A stretch of 64,000 nucleotides of DNA from Metapseudomonas resinovorans DSM 21078 (lineage in GTDB: Bacteria; Pseudomonadota; Gammaproteobacteria; Pseudomonadales; Pseudomonadaceae): positions 372,001 through 436,000 of the forward strand of contig NZ_AUIE01000002.1 in NCBI RefSeq assembly GCF_000423545.1, written 5' to 3'. This document shows positions 28,444 to 36,997 of this stretch, in pieces. A model generated the notes under the pieces. The model was not told the origin of the DNA. It did no database searches and worked only from the letters and a program-made list of their open reading frames with translations. The translations under genes and the position numbers were made by a program. How positions within the stretch are numbered: position 1 is the first letter of the stretch; every line of letters begins with the position of its first letter.

Positions 28444-29463
28444 TCAGTCTTTGTGCTTCTGCCGGTATTCCCCCGGCGTCAGCCCGGTCCATTGACGGAA
28501 GGCGCGGAAGAACACGCTGGGCTCGGAGTAACCCAGCAGCACGGCGATATCGGCGATGGGCAGGCGGCCTTCCTCAAGATGGCGCTCGGCCAGGTGGCAG
28601 CGAGTGTCATTGAGCAGTTGCTGGTAGCTGCTGCCCTCGTCCGCCAGGCGCCGTTGCAGGGTGCGTTCGCTGACGCCGAGTGCGGCGGCCAGCGCGCCGC
28701 GATCGGGTTCGCCACGGGCCAGTTGCGCCCCCAGCAGGGCCACCACCCGCGCCCGCAACCCTTCGCTGGGCAGGCGCGCGAGTAAGGCTTCGGCGTGCTG
28801 ACGCAACACCGCCTGGAGGGGCGGGTTGGCCTGTTTCAGTGGTGCCGCGCGCAGGGCCAGGGGCAACACCAGGGCGTAATCCTCCGCGTCGAACTGCAGC
28901 GGGCAGGCGAAGCATTGCTGGTAGAGCGTGATGTCCGTCGGCGCCGAATGCACGAAGCAGGCCCGCACCAGACGCAGATCTGCCAGCAGCGGGCGCATCA
29001 GTTCCAGCCAGAAGGCCATCAGTGCGAGCACTCGCGCACGGGTCGCCGGTAGTTTCGGGTGCAGCGGGCGATACAGGGTCCAGAGTTCGTCGCCCCGCAC
29101 CTCCAGTGCCAGGCTGCCGCCCTCGCCCACCAGCCGCTGATAACGCAGCTCGGCTTCCAGGGCCTCGCCCAGGGTCGGGCTGCTCTGCAGCAGGTAGCCG
29201 AGCACGCTGAACTGGCCGGGTGCCAGGGCGCGGCCAATGGCCAGACCCGGTTCCGGATGAGGAAGGCGCGTGTGAATGGCACCCCAGAGTGCCTCCTGGG
29301 CACTGAAGGGGACCCGCGCGTCCGGGTCTCCCAGGCGGTGCTCATCGAGCTGGCTGGCGCGCAGCAGCTCCTGGCGGTTGAGGCCGAGCTGGGTCGCAGC
29401 ATGCAGGATCGCCTGGGTCAGACTGGCGCTGACCGAGGCACTGGACGGGTCATGTGGGGTCAT
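28444..29463 (-). CDS. AraC-family transcriptional regulator (OruR/CfaR-like N-terminal domain)
   Basis: A 339-residue regulator. The N-terminal 200 residues are the arabinose-binding-type domain of OruR-like proteins (LTQAILHAATQLGLNRQELL ... PGLAIGRALAPGQFSVLGYL). The C-terminal AraC DNA-binding domain shows ERTLQRRLADEGSSYQQLL and LGYSEPSVFFRAFRQWTG. It is convergent with the epimerase gene and lies 44 bp after the Na/Pi transporter gene on the same strand. The ATG at 29463 is preferred over a TTG 16 codons upstream. The target is unknown. Confidence 0.87.
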   Translation of the reverse strand: MTPHDPSSASVSASLTQAILHAATQLGLNRQELLRASQLDEHRLGDPDARVPFSAQEALWGAIHTRLPHPEPGLAIGRALAPGQFSVLGYLLQSSPTLGEALEAELRYQRLVGEGGSLALEVRGDELWTLYRPLHPKLPATRARVLALMAFWLELMRPLLADLRLVRACFVHSAPTDITLYQQCFACPLQFDAEDYALVLPLALRAAPLKQANPPLQAVLRQHAEALLARLPSEGLRARVVALLGAQLARGEPDRGALAAALGVSERTLQRRLADEGSSYQQLLNDTRCHLAERHLEEGRLPIADIAVLLGYSEPSVFFRAFRQWTGLTPGEYRQKHKD

Positions 29464-29507
29464 CCCCGGATTCTGCCCAGCGGCCGGCGCGCTGGGAAGA
29501 GCGCCGC

Positions 29508-31196
29508 TCAACGATGTGAGCCGATCTCCGGCTCGAAGTAGCGCTGGGGCTCGACCGCTACGGGCTCCTCTTCCACTGCCTCTGGCGCGTCGGGGTTGTC
29601 CAGCACCGCGTAGGCAATCGCGCAGAACAGCGAGTTGAGTCGCTTCATGTCGCTGATCAGGCCCAGGTGCAGGGCGCTGGTCTCGATGCTCTGCACCACC
29701 TGCTGGTGCAGGCGCGAGACGTGCGCATGGGCGTAGCGCCGCTCGAGGATGCGGAAGCGCTGCTTGGCCCGACGCAGGCGCTTGGCGTTCTCCTGGTCGC
29801 CATTGAGAAAAACCGATAGAGACAGGCGCAGGTTCTCCACCAACTGGTCGTGGAGATTGACGATCTCCGCCAGCCCTTCATCGGAGAACGCGTGGCCCTG
29901 GGCGTTCTTCTTGCTCTGCACGTCGTCGAGCATGCGCTCGATGACGTCGCCGGCCTGCTCCAGGTTGATGGCCAGCTCGATGATTTCCGCCCAACGTCGG
30001 CTGTCGCGCTCGCCGAGATCCTCATGGGGCATGCGCGCCAGGTAGAGTTTGATGGCCGTGTAAAGCGCGTCGATGTCGTCGTCCAGCCTGTGGATATCCT
30101 TGCCCAGCAGAGGGTCGCCGCCGCGCAGCAAGTGCAGCAGGTTGTTCAGCATCTGTTCGACGATATCGCCCATGCGCAGGGTTTCGCGCACGGCGTTGGC
30201 CAGCGCCAGGCTGGGGGTGTCCAGGGCTGCGGGGTCGAGGTGGCGCGGCTTGGCCACATCGTCGGGTTGCGGGCGGTCCGGCAGCAGCCAGTCGCAGAAG
30301 CGCGCCATGGGCACCGCCAGCGGCAGGCAGAGGGCGCATCGCACACTGTTGTAGAGCAGGTGGAAGGCGATCACCAGTTCGGCGTTGGAGATGGGCCAAC
30401 TGTCGATCCAGTTGGCCAGCGGCCCCACCAGCGGCAGCACCAGGACGCAGCCGGCCAGCTTGAACAGCAGGCTGCCCAGGGCCACGCGGCGCCCGGCCGG
30501 GTTCTGCAGGCTGCTGCTGAGAAGGGCGAGCACTCCGCTGCCGAGGTTCGCACCGATCACCAGGCAGAGCGCCACTTTCAGGGAAATCACCTTGGACGCG
30601 GCCAGTGTGGCGGTGAGCAGCACGGCGGCCAGGCTGGAGTAGGAGATCATCGCGAACAGCGCGCCGGTCAGTGCGTCCAGCAGGACATCACCGGTGAGGG
30701 ACGAGAACAGCACCTTCACGCCCTTGGCGGTGGTGATGGGCTCGGCGGCGGCGATGATCAGTTGCAGGGCGAGGATGATCAGCCCGAGGCCGATGGCCAC
30801 GCGTCCGAGTTGGCCCAGGCGCGTTTGCTTGCGCGAGAGGAAGAAGATCACCCCGAAGAAGATCAGCAGCGGCGACAGCCACGACAGGTCCAGGGTCAGC
30901 ACCCGCGCCATCAGTGCTGTGCCGACGTCCGCACCGAGCATGATCGCCAGGGCCGGGGCCAGCAGCATCAGCCCCTGGGCGACGAAGGAGCTGACCAGCA
31001 GCGCGGTGGCATTGCTGCTCTGTACCAGGGCGGTGACACCGATCCCGGCGGCGAAGGCCAGGGGCGGGCGGCGCACACTGCGGCTGAGCAGGCGACGCAG
31101 GTTGGCGCCATACACGCGGAGAATGCCCGTACGCACGATGTGCGTGCCCCAGATGAGCAAGGCGACGGCCGAGAGCAGATTGAGCAGCGTCAGCAT
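29508..31196 (-). CDS. Na/Pi-cotransporter family protein with PhoU-like domain
   Basis: A 562-residue protein. The N-terminal 330 residues are a NptA/YjbB-type sodium-phosphate transporter with duplicated QSSNATALL and SYSSLAAVLL motifs, the QSS-like signatures of the SLC34-type fold. The C-terminal 200 residues are a cytoplasmic PhoU-like helical domain (VEQMLNNLLHLL ... AGDVIERMLDDVQSKK). The bacterial members probably export or import phosphate under regulatory control. The start at 31196 has a strong AGGAGG RBS. Confidence 0.87.
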   Translation of the reverse strand: MLTLLNLLSAVALLIWGTHIVRTGILRVYGANLRRLLSRSVRRPPLAFAAGIGVTALVQSSNATALLVSSFVAQGLMLLAPALAIMLGADVGTALMARVLTLDLSWLSPLLIFFGVIFFLSRKQTRLGQLGRVAIGLGLIILALQLIIAAAEPITTAKGVKVLFSSLTGDVLLDALTGALFAMISYSSLAAVLLTATLAASKVISLKVALCLVIGANLGSGVLALLSSSLQNPAGRRVALGSLLFKLAGCVLVLPLVGPLANWIDSWPISNAELVIAFHLLYNSVRCALCLPLAVPMARFCDWLLPDRPQPDDVAKPRHLDPAALDTPSLALANAVRETLRMGDIVEQMLNNLLHLLRGGDPLLGKDIHRLDDDIDALYTAIKLYLARMPHEDLGERDSRRWAEIIELAINLEQAGDVIERMLDDVQSKKNAQGHAFSDEGLAEIVNLHDQLVENLRLSLSVFLNGDQENAKRLRRAKQRFRILERRYAHAHVSRLHQQVVQSIETSALHLGLISDMKRLNSLFCAIAYAVLDNPDAPEAVEEEPVAVEPQRYFEPEIGSHR

Positions 31197-31437
31197 GGTG
31201 GCCCTCCTGGCGATCTCGAAGGCCGCTGTGTCCATGCGCGGGGAAACAGCGGCGCTGTCAGGCGAGGTGTAACGCGATTGTCATCTTTAGACCTTCATGG
31301 TCCTGCCGGTTATCCGGGGCTCGCCTGGCTTTTCTGGCATCTGCTGACAAGTAAAGCCTGTTCGCAGCCGTTCTGCTCGTTACCGATCAATGGCTTGAAG
31401 AAAAAAGTTGAGGTTGTTTCCGCAAGAGGGCGCCCCT

Positions 31438-31475
31438 GTGGGAGCGAAATCATCCGCAACTGAAATCGCTCCCCC
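31438..31475. repeat. REP-like hairpin between the Na/Pi transporter gene and lodB
   Basis: GTGGGAGCGA (31438-31447) pairs with TCGCTCCC(CC)AC (31466-31475), around an 18-nt centre containing its own short symmetry. It is the only recognisable element in the 314-bp interval 31197-31510, which otherwise shows nothing I can assign. Confidence 0.6.
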
Positions 31476-31510
31476 ACGCAGCGCCGGTGGCGCGGCAGGC
31501 GTCAATGGCT

Positions 31511-32623
31511 TCAGCCGTTCTGCCTCCGCGCCCAGAATGGCTCTCCGGCGAAGCGCCCTTCGGCGCCGTAATAGCCGCGCTTGAGGGTGAGGTACTCGTC
31601 CACGTGGTGGCGTATGTCGTCGCTGTAGGCCTGGAGCTGGAGCGGGGCTCCGGCCGGGTTGGTGAAGTGCGCGGCGGCCAGTCGCGCGGCCTGGATACCG
31701 GTGCTGAGGGCGTAGCCAATGCCCATGGACGAGAGCGGATCGAAGGCCGCCGCCGCATCGCCTGCCGCTACCCAGCCGTCGCCGCAGCAGGGCTCCAGCC
31801 ATTGCGAATGGGCGGGCCAGACGCGCAGCGGCTCCAGTACGTCGAGCCCGCCGATGCGCGCCCGCGTCCGCGGCGCCAACTCCAGCGCGGCCTGCCAGAA
31901 CGCGGTGCGGCTGGCGTGGTTGTCCTGCAGCAGGTCGGAGTCGGTCATCAGCACCGATACAACACGACCATCGGGCACCGGTGCGCTGTACCACCAGCCT
32001 TGGGGCACGGACTCCACCAGGGAGCAGGCCTCTACCGATGTCGCTGACGCGTCGTGGTAGGTGGCGATGCCCACCAGCCGGTCATGGCGCTGCTTCTTCG
32101 CACCCACGGCCCTTGCCAGCCATGCGCTGCGGCCGGTGGCGTCGATCAGGAAGCGGCAACGCAGGGCCAGCTCGTGTTCCTCCACTGTCGCTTTCAGCCG
32201 CCAACCGTCGTCCTCACGCGTGACCTGTCGCAGCCGCGCATTGAGCACGGGTTCGGCGCCGAAGGCCCCGGCCGCGCTGGCCAGTCCTTTGTCGAAGCGA
32301 CGTCGATCCAGGTGCCAGCCGTAACCACGGCCGGTGAAGAGGAAGTCCCGCGCCTGTACCTGGTCGTCACCCCAGGCAGCGGTGAAGGCATAGGACGGGC
32401 GGAAACCGGCCGCGCGGAAGGCCTCGGCCACGCCGAGGTACTCCAGCAAGGGCAGTGCGCCGGGGGACAGGGTTTCGCCCACCTTGTCGCTGTCGTAGTC
32501 CGATTGTTCCAGCAACATCACCGAGAGACCGGTGTAGCGCCGCAGGGTGAGGGCGGCCGCACAAGCGGCCGGCCCTCCCCCGGCGATCACCACGTCGAGG
32601 GTCCTCGGCGCCTCAGCGTGCAA
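31511..32623 (-). CDS. LodB-like FAD-dependent maturase of a CTQ oxidase
   Basis: A 370-residue flavoprotein of the halogenase/LodB type. The Rossmann FAD motif is VVIAGGGPAACAAALTL (residues 10-26). KVGETLSPGA follows, and GDAAAAFDPLSSMGIGYAL (about 290-310) is the second FAD signature. LodB and GoxB proteins are needed to convert the cysteine and tryptophan of the partner oxidase into cysteine tryptophylquinone (established in Marinomonas). It starts at a TTG inside the end of the lodA-like gene (11-nt overlap) behind GGGGG, so the pair is coupled. Start codon choice is uncertain. Confidence 0.82.
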   Translation of the reverse strand: MHAEAPRTLDVVIAGGGPAACAAALTLRRYTGLSVMLLEQSDYDSDKVGETLSPGALPLLEYLGVAEAFRAAGFRPSYAFTAAWGDDQVQARDFLFTGRGYGWHLDRRRFDKGLASAAGAFGAEPVLNARLRQVTREDDGWRLKATVEEHELALRCRFLIDATGRSAWLARAVGAKKQRHDRLVGIATYHDASATSVEACSLVESVPQGWWYSAPVPDGRVVSVLMTDSDLLQDNHASRTAFWQAALELAPRTRARIGGLDVLEPLRVWPAHSQWLEPCCGDGWVAAGDAAAAFDPLSSMGIGYALSTGIQAARLAAAHFTNPAGAPLQLQAYSDDIRHHVDEYLTLKRGYYGAEGRFAGEPFWARRQNG

Positions 32624-34619
32624 GGTGCCCCCGCGTGGCGATGGCCCGGCGTGTATCCACCTTCGGCCGCTCGGGATCGGGCGCCAGGTACCAGGTGTTG
32701 AAGAAGTTGGCGTCGGCGCCGGTCAGGACGTTGCCGGCGCCCGCCACCGCCACGCTGGCGGCAACGAACCGCTCGTTGTTGCGTTCGGTCTCCACGAAGT
32801 AGGGGAACAGGCTGCGGTAGGGCCCGGTCGCCTGGTTGGTGATGAAGCCCAGGTAGTGCCAGGCCTGGATCATCTCCGAGAAGCTGTTGATCCCGCGGCT
32901 GTAGATCGACTGCAGCGCCGCAGGGATGCCGGACTGGTCCTGGCTGAGCGCCGTGCTGTCGCCGGGCAGCACGTTCCATGGGCTTTGCGGCGGCCACCAG
33001 TAGGCGTAGTAGCTGGGCGCCTTGGGCACGCCGTTTTCCTTGTTCACTTCCGGGTCGGTGAAGTTGACGTACTGCACCGTGCACTGGAAGAAGTCGGCCT
33101 GCCACGGAATGGCCATGCGCTTGGTCAGGTCGCCCGGTTCGCAGCCCTGGAAGGCCAGGCCGGGGACGGTCTCGTTCTCCTGCGGGTCCAGGCCGTACTG
33201 GTAGTAGTAGGCCTCGTCGTGGCGGTGGCGGATGCGGAACGGCGCTTCATAGAGCTCCGGGCTGTACAGGCTCCAGGTCACTTCGATGCCGGGGCAGAGC
33301 GGGCCGCCCACGCAGTTGCCGACACTGGCGCGGTCAAGCGCGGTGACACCGGGCAACGGCGCCGGTGCATCGAGGCTGAACTTGCCGGCGGCCCATTGGC
33401 CGAGCAGGAAGTGCTGGGTGCGGGTCAGGGTGAGGAACTTGGCCAGCACTGCGTTGCTTACCGAGTTGGAACCTGAATTGAGCGGCATCATCGGGATGCC
33501 CGAGTCCGCGTCGAACAGTTGGCCCTGCTGGCCGTCGGTGAAACCGTTCGCGCCCGGATCACGGAACAGGCGGAAGTAGGCCTGGCGCAGTTCGGCAGTA
33601 CGCTCGCTGGCGTCGGTGGCATCGAAGGGCGGCGGCGAGAAGCTGTTGAGCGACGGTACCGACGCGACCCAGCGGTAGGTGCCGGGGCGTCGCAGGATGG
33701 GCTCGATGTCGCGGCTGTAGTTGGCCACGTAGTCGGGGTTGTAGCAGCCGTTGCTGAACAGTTCCGGCAGCAAGCCGAGGTCGCGCACGGCAACATCGAA
33801 GGCCAGGTCGTCGAGGGTGACGATGTTTTCCAGTTCCGGGGCGAACTTGGGCGAGCCGACGATGCACCAGGCCGTCAGGTTCAGCACCTGGCCGCTGGTC
33901 AGCGTCAGGGTGCAGGTCACCGGCCCGTCGGAGATGTCGTCATGCCAGCCGTCGGCGCCGGCGAAGCTGGTGATCGACTGGTTGCCGCCGGCGTGGCCGT
34001 AGCCGCCCAGCACCAGCAGACGGCCCTGCTGGTCGGTGCGCATTTCCCCGAGTGTCTTGATCGGCAGTCCCTGGGACGGCGGTGGCGGGAAGGAGCCGAA
34101 GCGGTAGTCCGGCGGGATGCTGTCACTGGAGAAGTCGGCCACGCCGCCGGCGCCCTGCAGGGTGCGCGGACCGGGATCGATGATCAGCTGCTGGCGTGCC
34201 TGCTCGCCGGTAACGCTGGCATTGCGCAGCGGCACGCCGACTTTCTCGTAGCTGTTGTCCGGTCCCAGCAGCAGGTTGCCCTGGAGTTCCTGGAAGTTGT
34301 ACCAGACGGCCTTTTTGTTCGCGACGTGCACGGTCCATTGCACGCTGGCCACTTGCGGGTCGTCCAGGGTGACTTCGCGGGTGGAGCCGTCCGCCGCCAC
34401 GGCGTACACGGCAAAACGCGCGGCCTGGCGCTTGATGCGACCTTCGGCGTCCTTGTACTGCTCGACATACAACGGCTGGCCGTGGTCGAACAGTTGCTGG
34501 CCCTGGGCGTCGCAGGCCAGGGGACGGCCGCCGATGGATTCGGGGGCGAGATAGAAGGCGTCGGGGCTGTTGCCGACCCTGGCAATGCCGATGCTCGGCG
34601 CGATGACGTACTGGTCCAT
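32613..34619 (-). CDS. LodA-like cysteine tryptophylquinone (CTQ) amino acid oxidase
   Basis: A 668-residue protein of the LodA/GoxA family, which oxidises L-lysine (epsilon-amine), glycine or other amino acids to release hydrogen peroxide and ammonia. The opening APSIGIARVGNSPDAFYLAPE and the later segment GCEPGDLTKRMAIPWQADF are family hallmarks. Likely CTQ partners are Cys513 in the PWQADFFQC stretch and a Trp in AYWWPPQSPW (541, 542 or 548); which Trp is not decidable here. No signal peptide is seen. The start at 34619 has a strong AGGAGG RBS. It is followed by its LodB-like maturase and preceded by a formyltransferase, not the usual LodA neighbourhood. Substrate unknown. Confidence 0.85.
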   Translation of the reverse strand: MDQYVIAPSIGIARVGNSPDAFYLAPESIGGRPLACDAQGQQLFDHGQPLYVEQYKDAEGRIKRQAARFAVYAVAADGSTREVTLDDPQVASVQWTVHVANKKAVWYNFQELQGNLLLGPDNSYEKVGVPLRNASVTGEQARQQLIIDPGPRTLQGAGGVADFSSDSIPPDYRFGSFPPPPSQGLPIKTLGEMRTDQQGRLLVLGGYGHAGGNQSITSFAGADGWHDDISDGPVTCTLTLTSGQVLNLTAWCIVGSPKFAPELENIVTLDDLAFDVAVRDLGLLPELFSNGCYNPDYVANYSRDIEPILRRPGTYRWVASVPSLNSFSPPPFDATDASERTAELRQAYFRLFRDPGANGFTDGQQGQLFDADSGIPMMPLNSGSNSVSNAVLAKFLTLTRTQHFLLGQWAAGKFSLDAPAPLPGVTALDRASVGNCVGGPLCPGIEVTWSLYSPELYEAPFRIRHRHDEAYYYQYGLDPQENETVPGLAFQGCEPGDLTKRMAIPWQADFFQCTVQYVNFTDPEVNKENGVPKAPSYYAYWWPPQSPWNVLPGDSTALSQDQSGIPAALQSIYSRGINSFSEMIQAWHYLGFITNQATGPYRSLFPYFVETERNNERFVAASVAVAGAGNVLTGADANFFNTWYLAPDPERPKVDTRRAIATRGHLAR

Positions 34620-34688
34620 TTAGGTTCCTCCTGTGTAGCGCGGTCTTCCATTTCCACGACGGCGAGCTCCGTCGTGGGTCTCTTGCGA

Positions 34689-35612
34689 CTAATCGAAGTA
34701 GCCGGAGCAACCGGCGAAGAATTGTTTGGCCGGCATGGCCGGGTGCTGCTCGGTTGCCACGGTTTCGATCAGCAGACCCTGGGGACCGGGCGGACCGCAC
34801 AGGACCACGACGCCATCGGCGGTGCACAGCACGCGGCCGGGCGTGCCACGGTAGTCCCGCGGCGCTGGCGAGGCTCCGAGCAGTTCGAGGCGTTCGCCGG
34901 CGAAGGTGCTGAAAGCGGCGGGATAGGGGGGCGACTGGGCGCGAATCAGGTTGTGGATATCCCGTACGGGAAGCGACCAGTTGATGCGCATTTCGCGTTC
35001 GCCGCGCTTGTGGAAGAAGGTCGCCTGGCTGGCGTCCTGCGCGGTGAAGCGGGCGGATCCCTTTGCCAGGGCATCCACTGCGGCGATGGCCAGGCTGGCG
35101 AACAGCGGCAGGGTGCGCTGGAAAATGTCGGTGGCGGTGTCCCGTGGGTGGATGGGGACGATTTCCTGCAGCAGGATGGCGCCCAGGTCCAGCTCGTCTT
35201 CCACGCGATGCACGGTGACGCCGGTCTGGGTCTCGCCGTTGGCGACGGCCCAGTTGATCGGGGCGAAGCCGCCATAGCGTGGCAGCAGCGCGTCATGCAG
35301 GTTGATCCCGCCGTGGCGGGCGAGGTCGCAGACCTTGGGCGACAACCAGGTGCGCCAGTTGGACAGCACCAGCAAGTCCGGCTGCAGCGCGGCGATGCGC
35401 GCGCACAGCTCCGGGGCGTTGGCGTAGCGGCATTCGACAAGCGGAATGCGCCAGCGCTCCGCGAGGTCTGCCACGGAGGCCGCCCAGAGGTTGTCGGCGG
35501 GGTTGCGGCTCGGTGGGTGGGTCACCACCAGGGGAATATCGTGACCGCTGTCGAGGAGCGCCTCGAGGGTTTCGGTCCCCCAGCGCTGAAAGCCGAAGAA
35601 AACGATGCGCAT
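34689..35612 (-). CDS. Fmt/ArnA-type formyltransferase
   Basis: A 307-residue formyl-tetrahydrofolate-dependent transferase. It opens MRIVFFGFQRWGTETLEALL. The catalytic core is GGINLHDALLPRYGGFAPINW (Asn and His) followed about 35 residues on by DELDLGAIL (Asp), the N-H-D triad of the family. A shorter C-terminal OB-like domain has MRINWSLPVRDIHNLIRAQSPPYP, as in ArnA and sugar N-formyltransferases. It is not the housekeeping Met-tRNA enzyme, judged by divergent sequence and context. It lies 69 bp upstream of the LodA-like gene and 73 bp downstream of the decarboxylase. A TGAC-N6-GTCA repeat at 35664-35677 precedes it. Likely acceptor: an amine made by the neighbouring enzymes. Confidence 0.82.
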   Translation of the reverse strand: MRIVFFGFQRWGTETLEALLDSGHDIPLVVTHPPSRNPADNLWAASVADLAERWRIPLVECRYANAPELCARIAALQPDLLVLSNWRTWLSPKVCDLARHGGINLHDALLPRYGGFAPINWAVANGETQTGVTVHRVEDELDLGAILLQEIVPIHPRDTATDIFQRTLPLFASLAIAAVDALAKGSARFTAQDASQATFFHKRGEREMRINWSLPVRDIHNLIRAQSPPYPAAFSTFAGERLELLGASPAPRDYRGTPGRVLCTADGVVVLCGPPGPQGLLIETVATEQHPAMPAKQFFAGCSGYFD

Positions 35613-35685
35613 CCTGTCGCCCGTCCCTGGTTCTTCCGTGGTGGAAAGGAAAACTAGTACCGCTGACCAATAAGTCAAATGCTGT

Positions 35686-36930
35686 TCATCGGGCGTGGTA
35701 CTGGTCCTCCAACACTGCCTCTGCCCGCCCCCGCCGTCGCAGCAGCCACCCGCCCTGTTCATCCAGCGCCACCTCCGCCGGAGCGGGATGCAGGCCGAAC
35801 TGCAGCAGGCTGTGGTGATAGGCGTACGCGCCGCAGTTGGGCAGGACCAGCAGGTCCCCCGGTACGGGGCTCGGCAGTTCGAGGTCCTCCACCAGCACGT
35901 CCTGGGGCGTGGGCAGGCAGCCGGCGATGCTGACGCGCTGCAGCGGGCGCCCTTGCCCGCCCATCAGGCGCAGCAGCCGGTTGGCCTTGCCGTTGTAACC
36001 GCGCAGCAGGTTGTGGATGCCGCCGTCGACGATCACCCAGGTACGCCCGCGCGACTCGCGCACGTCCAGCACGCGGGTCAGGTAGCAGCCACTTTCGGCC
36101 ACCAGGTAGCGGCCGACCTCCAGCAGCAGGCGCACCGGCATCGACGCGTCAGCCAGCAGCTCCCGCAGGCCCCGGCTGAAGCCCGGCAGGTCGAAGGCGG
36201 GCTCATCCCCGGCGTAGGGCACGCCCAGGCCGCCGCCGATATCCAGGCAGTCGAGGTGGTCGTGACCCTGCCGGCGCAGCGCCTCCAGGCGGCCCAGCAA
36301 CCAGTTGGCGGGGCGCAGCAGGCGCCCGGGCTGCAGCACATTGCTCGCCACATAGCATTGCAGGCCGCGCAGGTGCAGGTCGGCCAGCCCGTCCAGGCCG
36401 GCCACCCCCTCGAACAGCCGGGCGTCGTCCATGCCGAACTTGCTGCTCGCCTCCGCCACCGGGATACCGTCGCGGGCTGCCTCCTCCAGCACCTCGGCTG
36501 GCGGGTGCACGCGCAGCAAGACGTCCTGGCGATAGCCCAGGCGTCGGGCCAGGTCGTTGAGCCGGCGCGCTTCTTCCAGGGATTCGATCACCACCAGCGC
36601 CGGGCGTGCTGCGCACAGGCGTTCGAGCACCGGCGCGGATTTCGCCGGACCGGTGAAGAGCAGTCGCTCCGGTGGGAAACCTGCCGCCAGGGCCGTAACC
36701 AGCTCGCCTTCCGAGCTGATGTCCGCGCCCAGCCCGGCTTCCTGCAGCGTGCGGCAGATCCCCAGGGACGGGTTGGCCTTGAATGCATAGTGCAATGCCG
36801 CTCCCGGTGGCAGGGCCGCCAGCAGGTTCATCGCCTGGCGGCGGATGCGCGCCAGGTCATAGGTGAAGAGCGGGGTTGCGAAACGCTCGGCGGCCCTGAC
36901 CAGGGCGGCGTCCATGGCATGGTCTAGCAT
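35686..36930 (-). CDS. Type III PLP-dependent decarboxylase (diaminopimelate/ornithine decarboxylase-like)
   Basis: A 414-residue alanine-racemase-fold decarboxylase. The PLP lysine is in LHYAFKANPSLGI (about residue 50). The phosphate-binding glycine run is DIGGGLGVPY (about 235), and EVGRYLVAESG (about 275) matches the EPGR-type segment. The C-terminal active-site loop reads GCLPTPQDVL, then NCGAYAYH. The CxPxxD loop differs from the CESGD of diaminopimelate decarboxylase and is closer to decarboxylases of secondary metabolism. It is the first gene of the minus-strand run and is divergent from the ArgG-like gene with 67 bp between starts. Substrate not determined. Confidence 0.82.
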   Translation of the reverse strand: MLDHAMDAALVRAAERFATPLFTYDLARIRRQAMNLLAALPPGAALHYAFKANPSLGICRTLQEAGLGADISSEGELVTALAAGFPPERLLFTGPAKSAPVLERLCAARPALVVIESLEEARRLNDLARRLGYRQDVLLRVHPPAEVLEEAARDGIPVAEASSKFGMDDARLFEGVAGLDGLADLHLRGLQCYVASNVLQPGRLLRPANWLLGRLEALRRQGHDHLDCLDIGGGLGVPYAGDEPAFDLPGFSRGLRELLADASMPVRLLLEVGRYLVAESGCYLTRVLDVRESRGRTWVIVDGGIHNLLRGYNGKANRLLRLMGGQGRPLQRVSIAGCLPTPQDVLVEDLELPSPVPGDLLVLPNCGAYAYHHSLLQFGLHPAPAEVALDEQGGWLLRRRGRAEAVLEDQYHAR

Positions 36931-36997
36931 GAGTTTCTTCCATGAGTTTCAACGGTTCTTGGTACGACACGGCCCGCATCCAGGGAAGGAGCACCCC
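36931..36997. promoter_or_regulatory. Divergent promoter region between the decarboxylase and argG-like genes
   Basis: Only 67 bp separate the two start codons. It contains the argG-side RBS GGAAGGAG (about 36984-36991) and a GGAAG on the minus strand for the decarboxylase. No clear -35/-10 pair is visible. The short shared interval implies joint regulation of the two arms. Confidence 0.5.
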
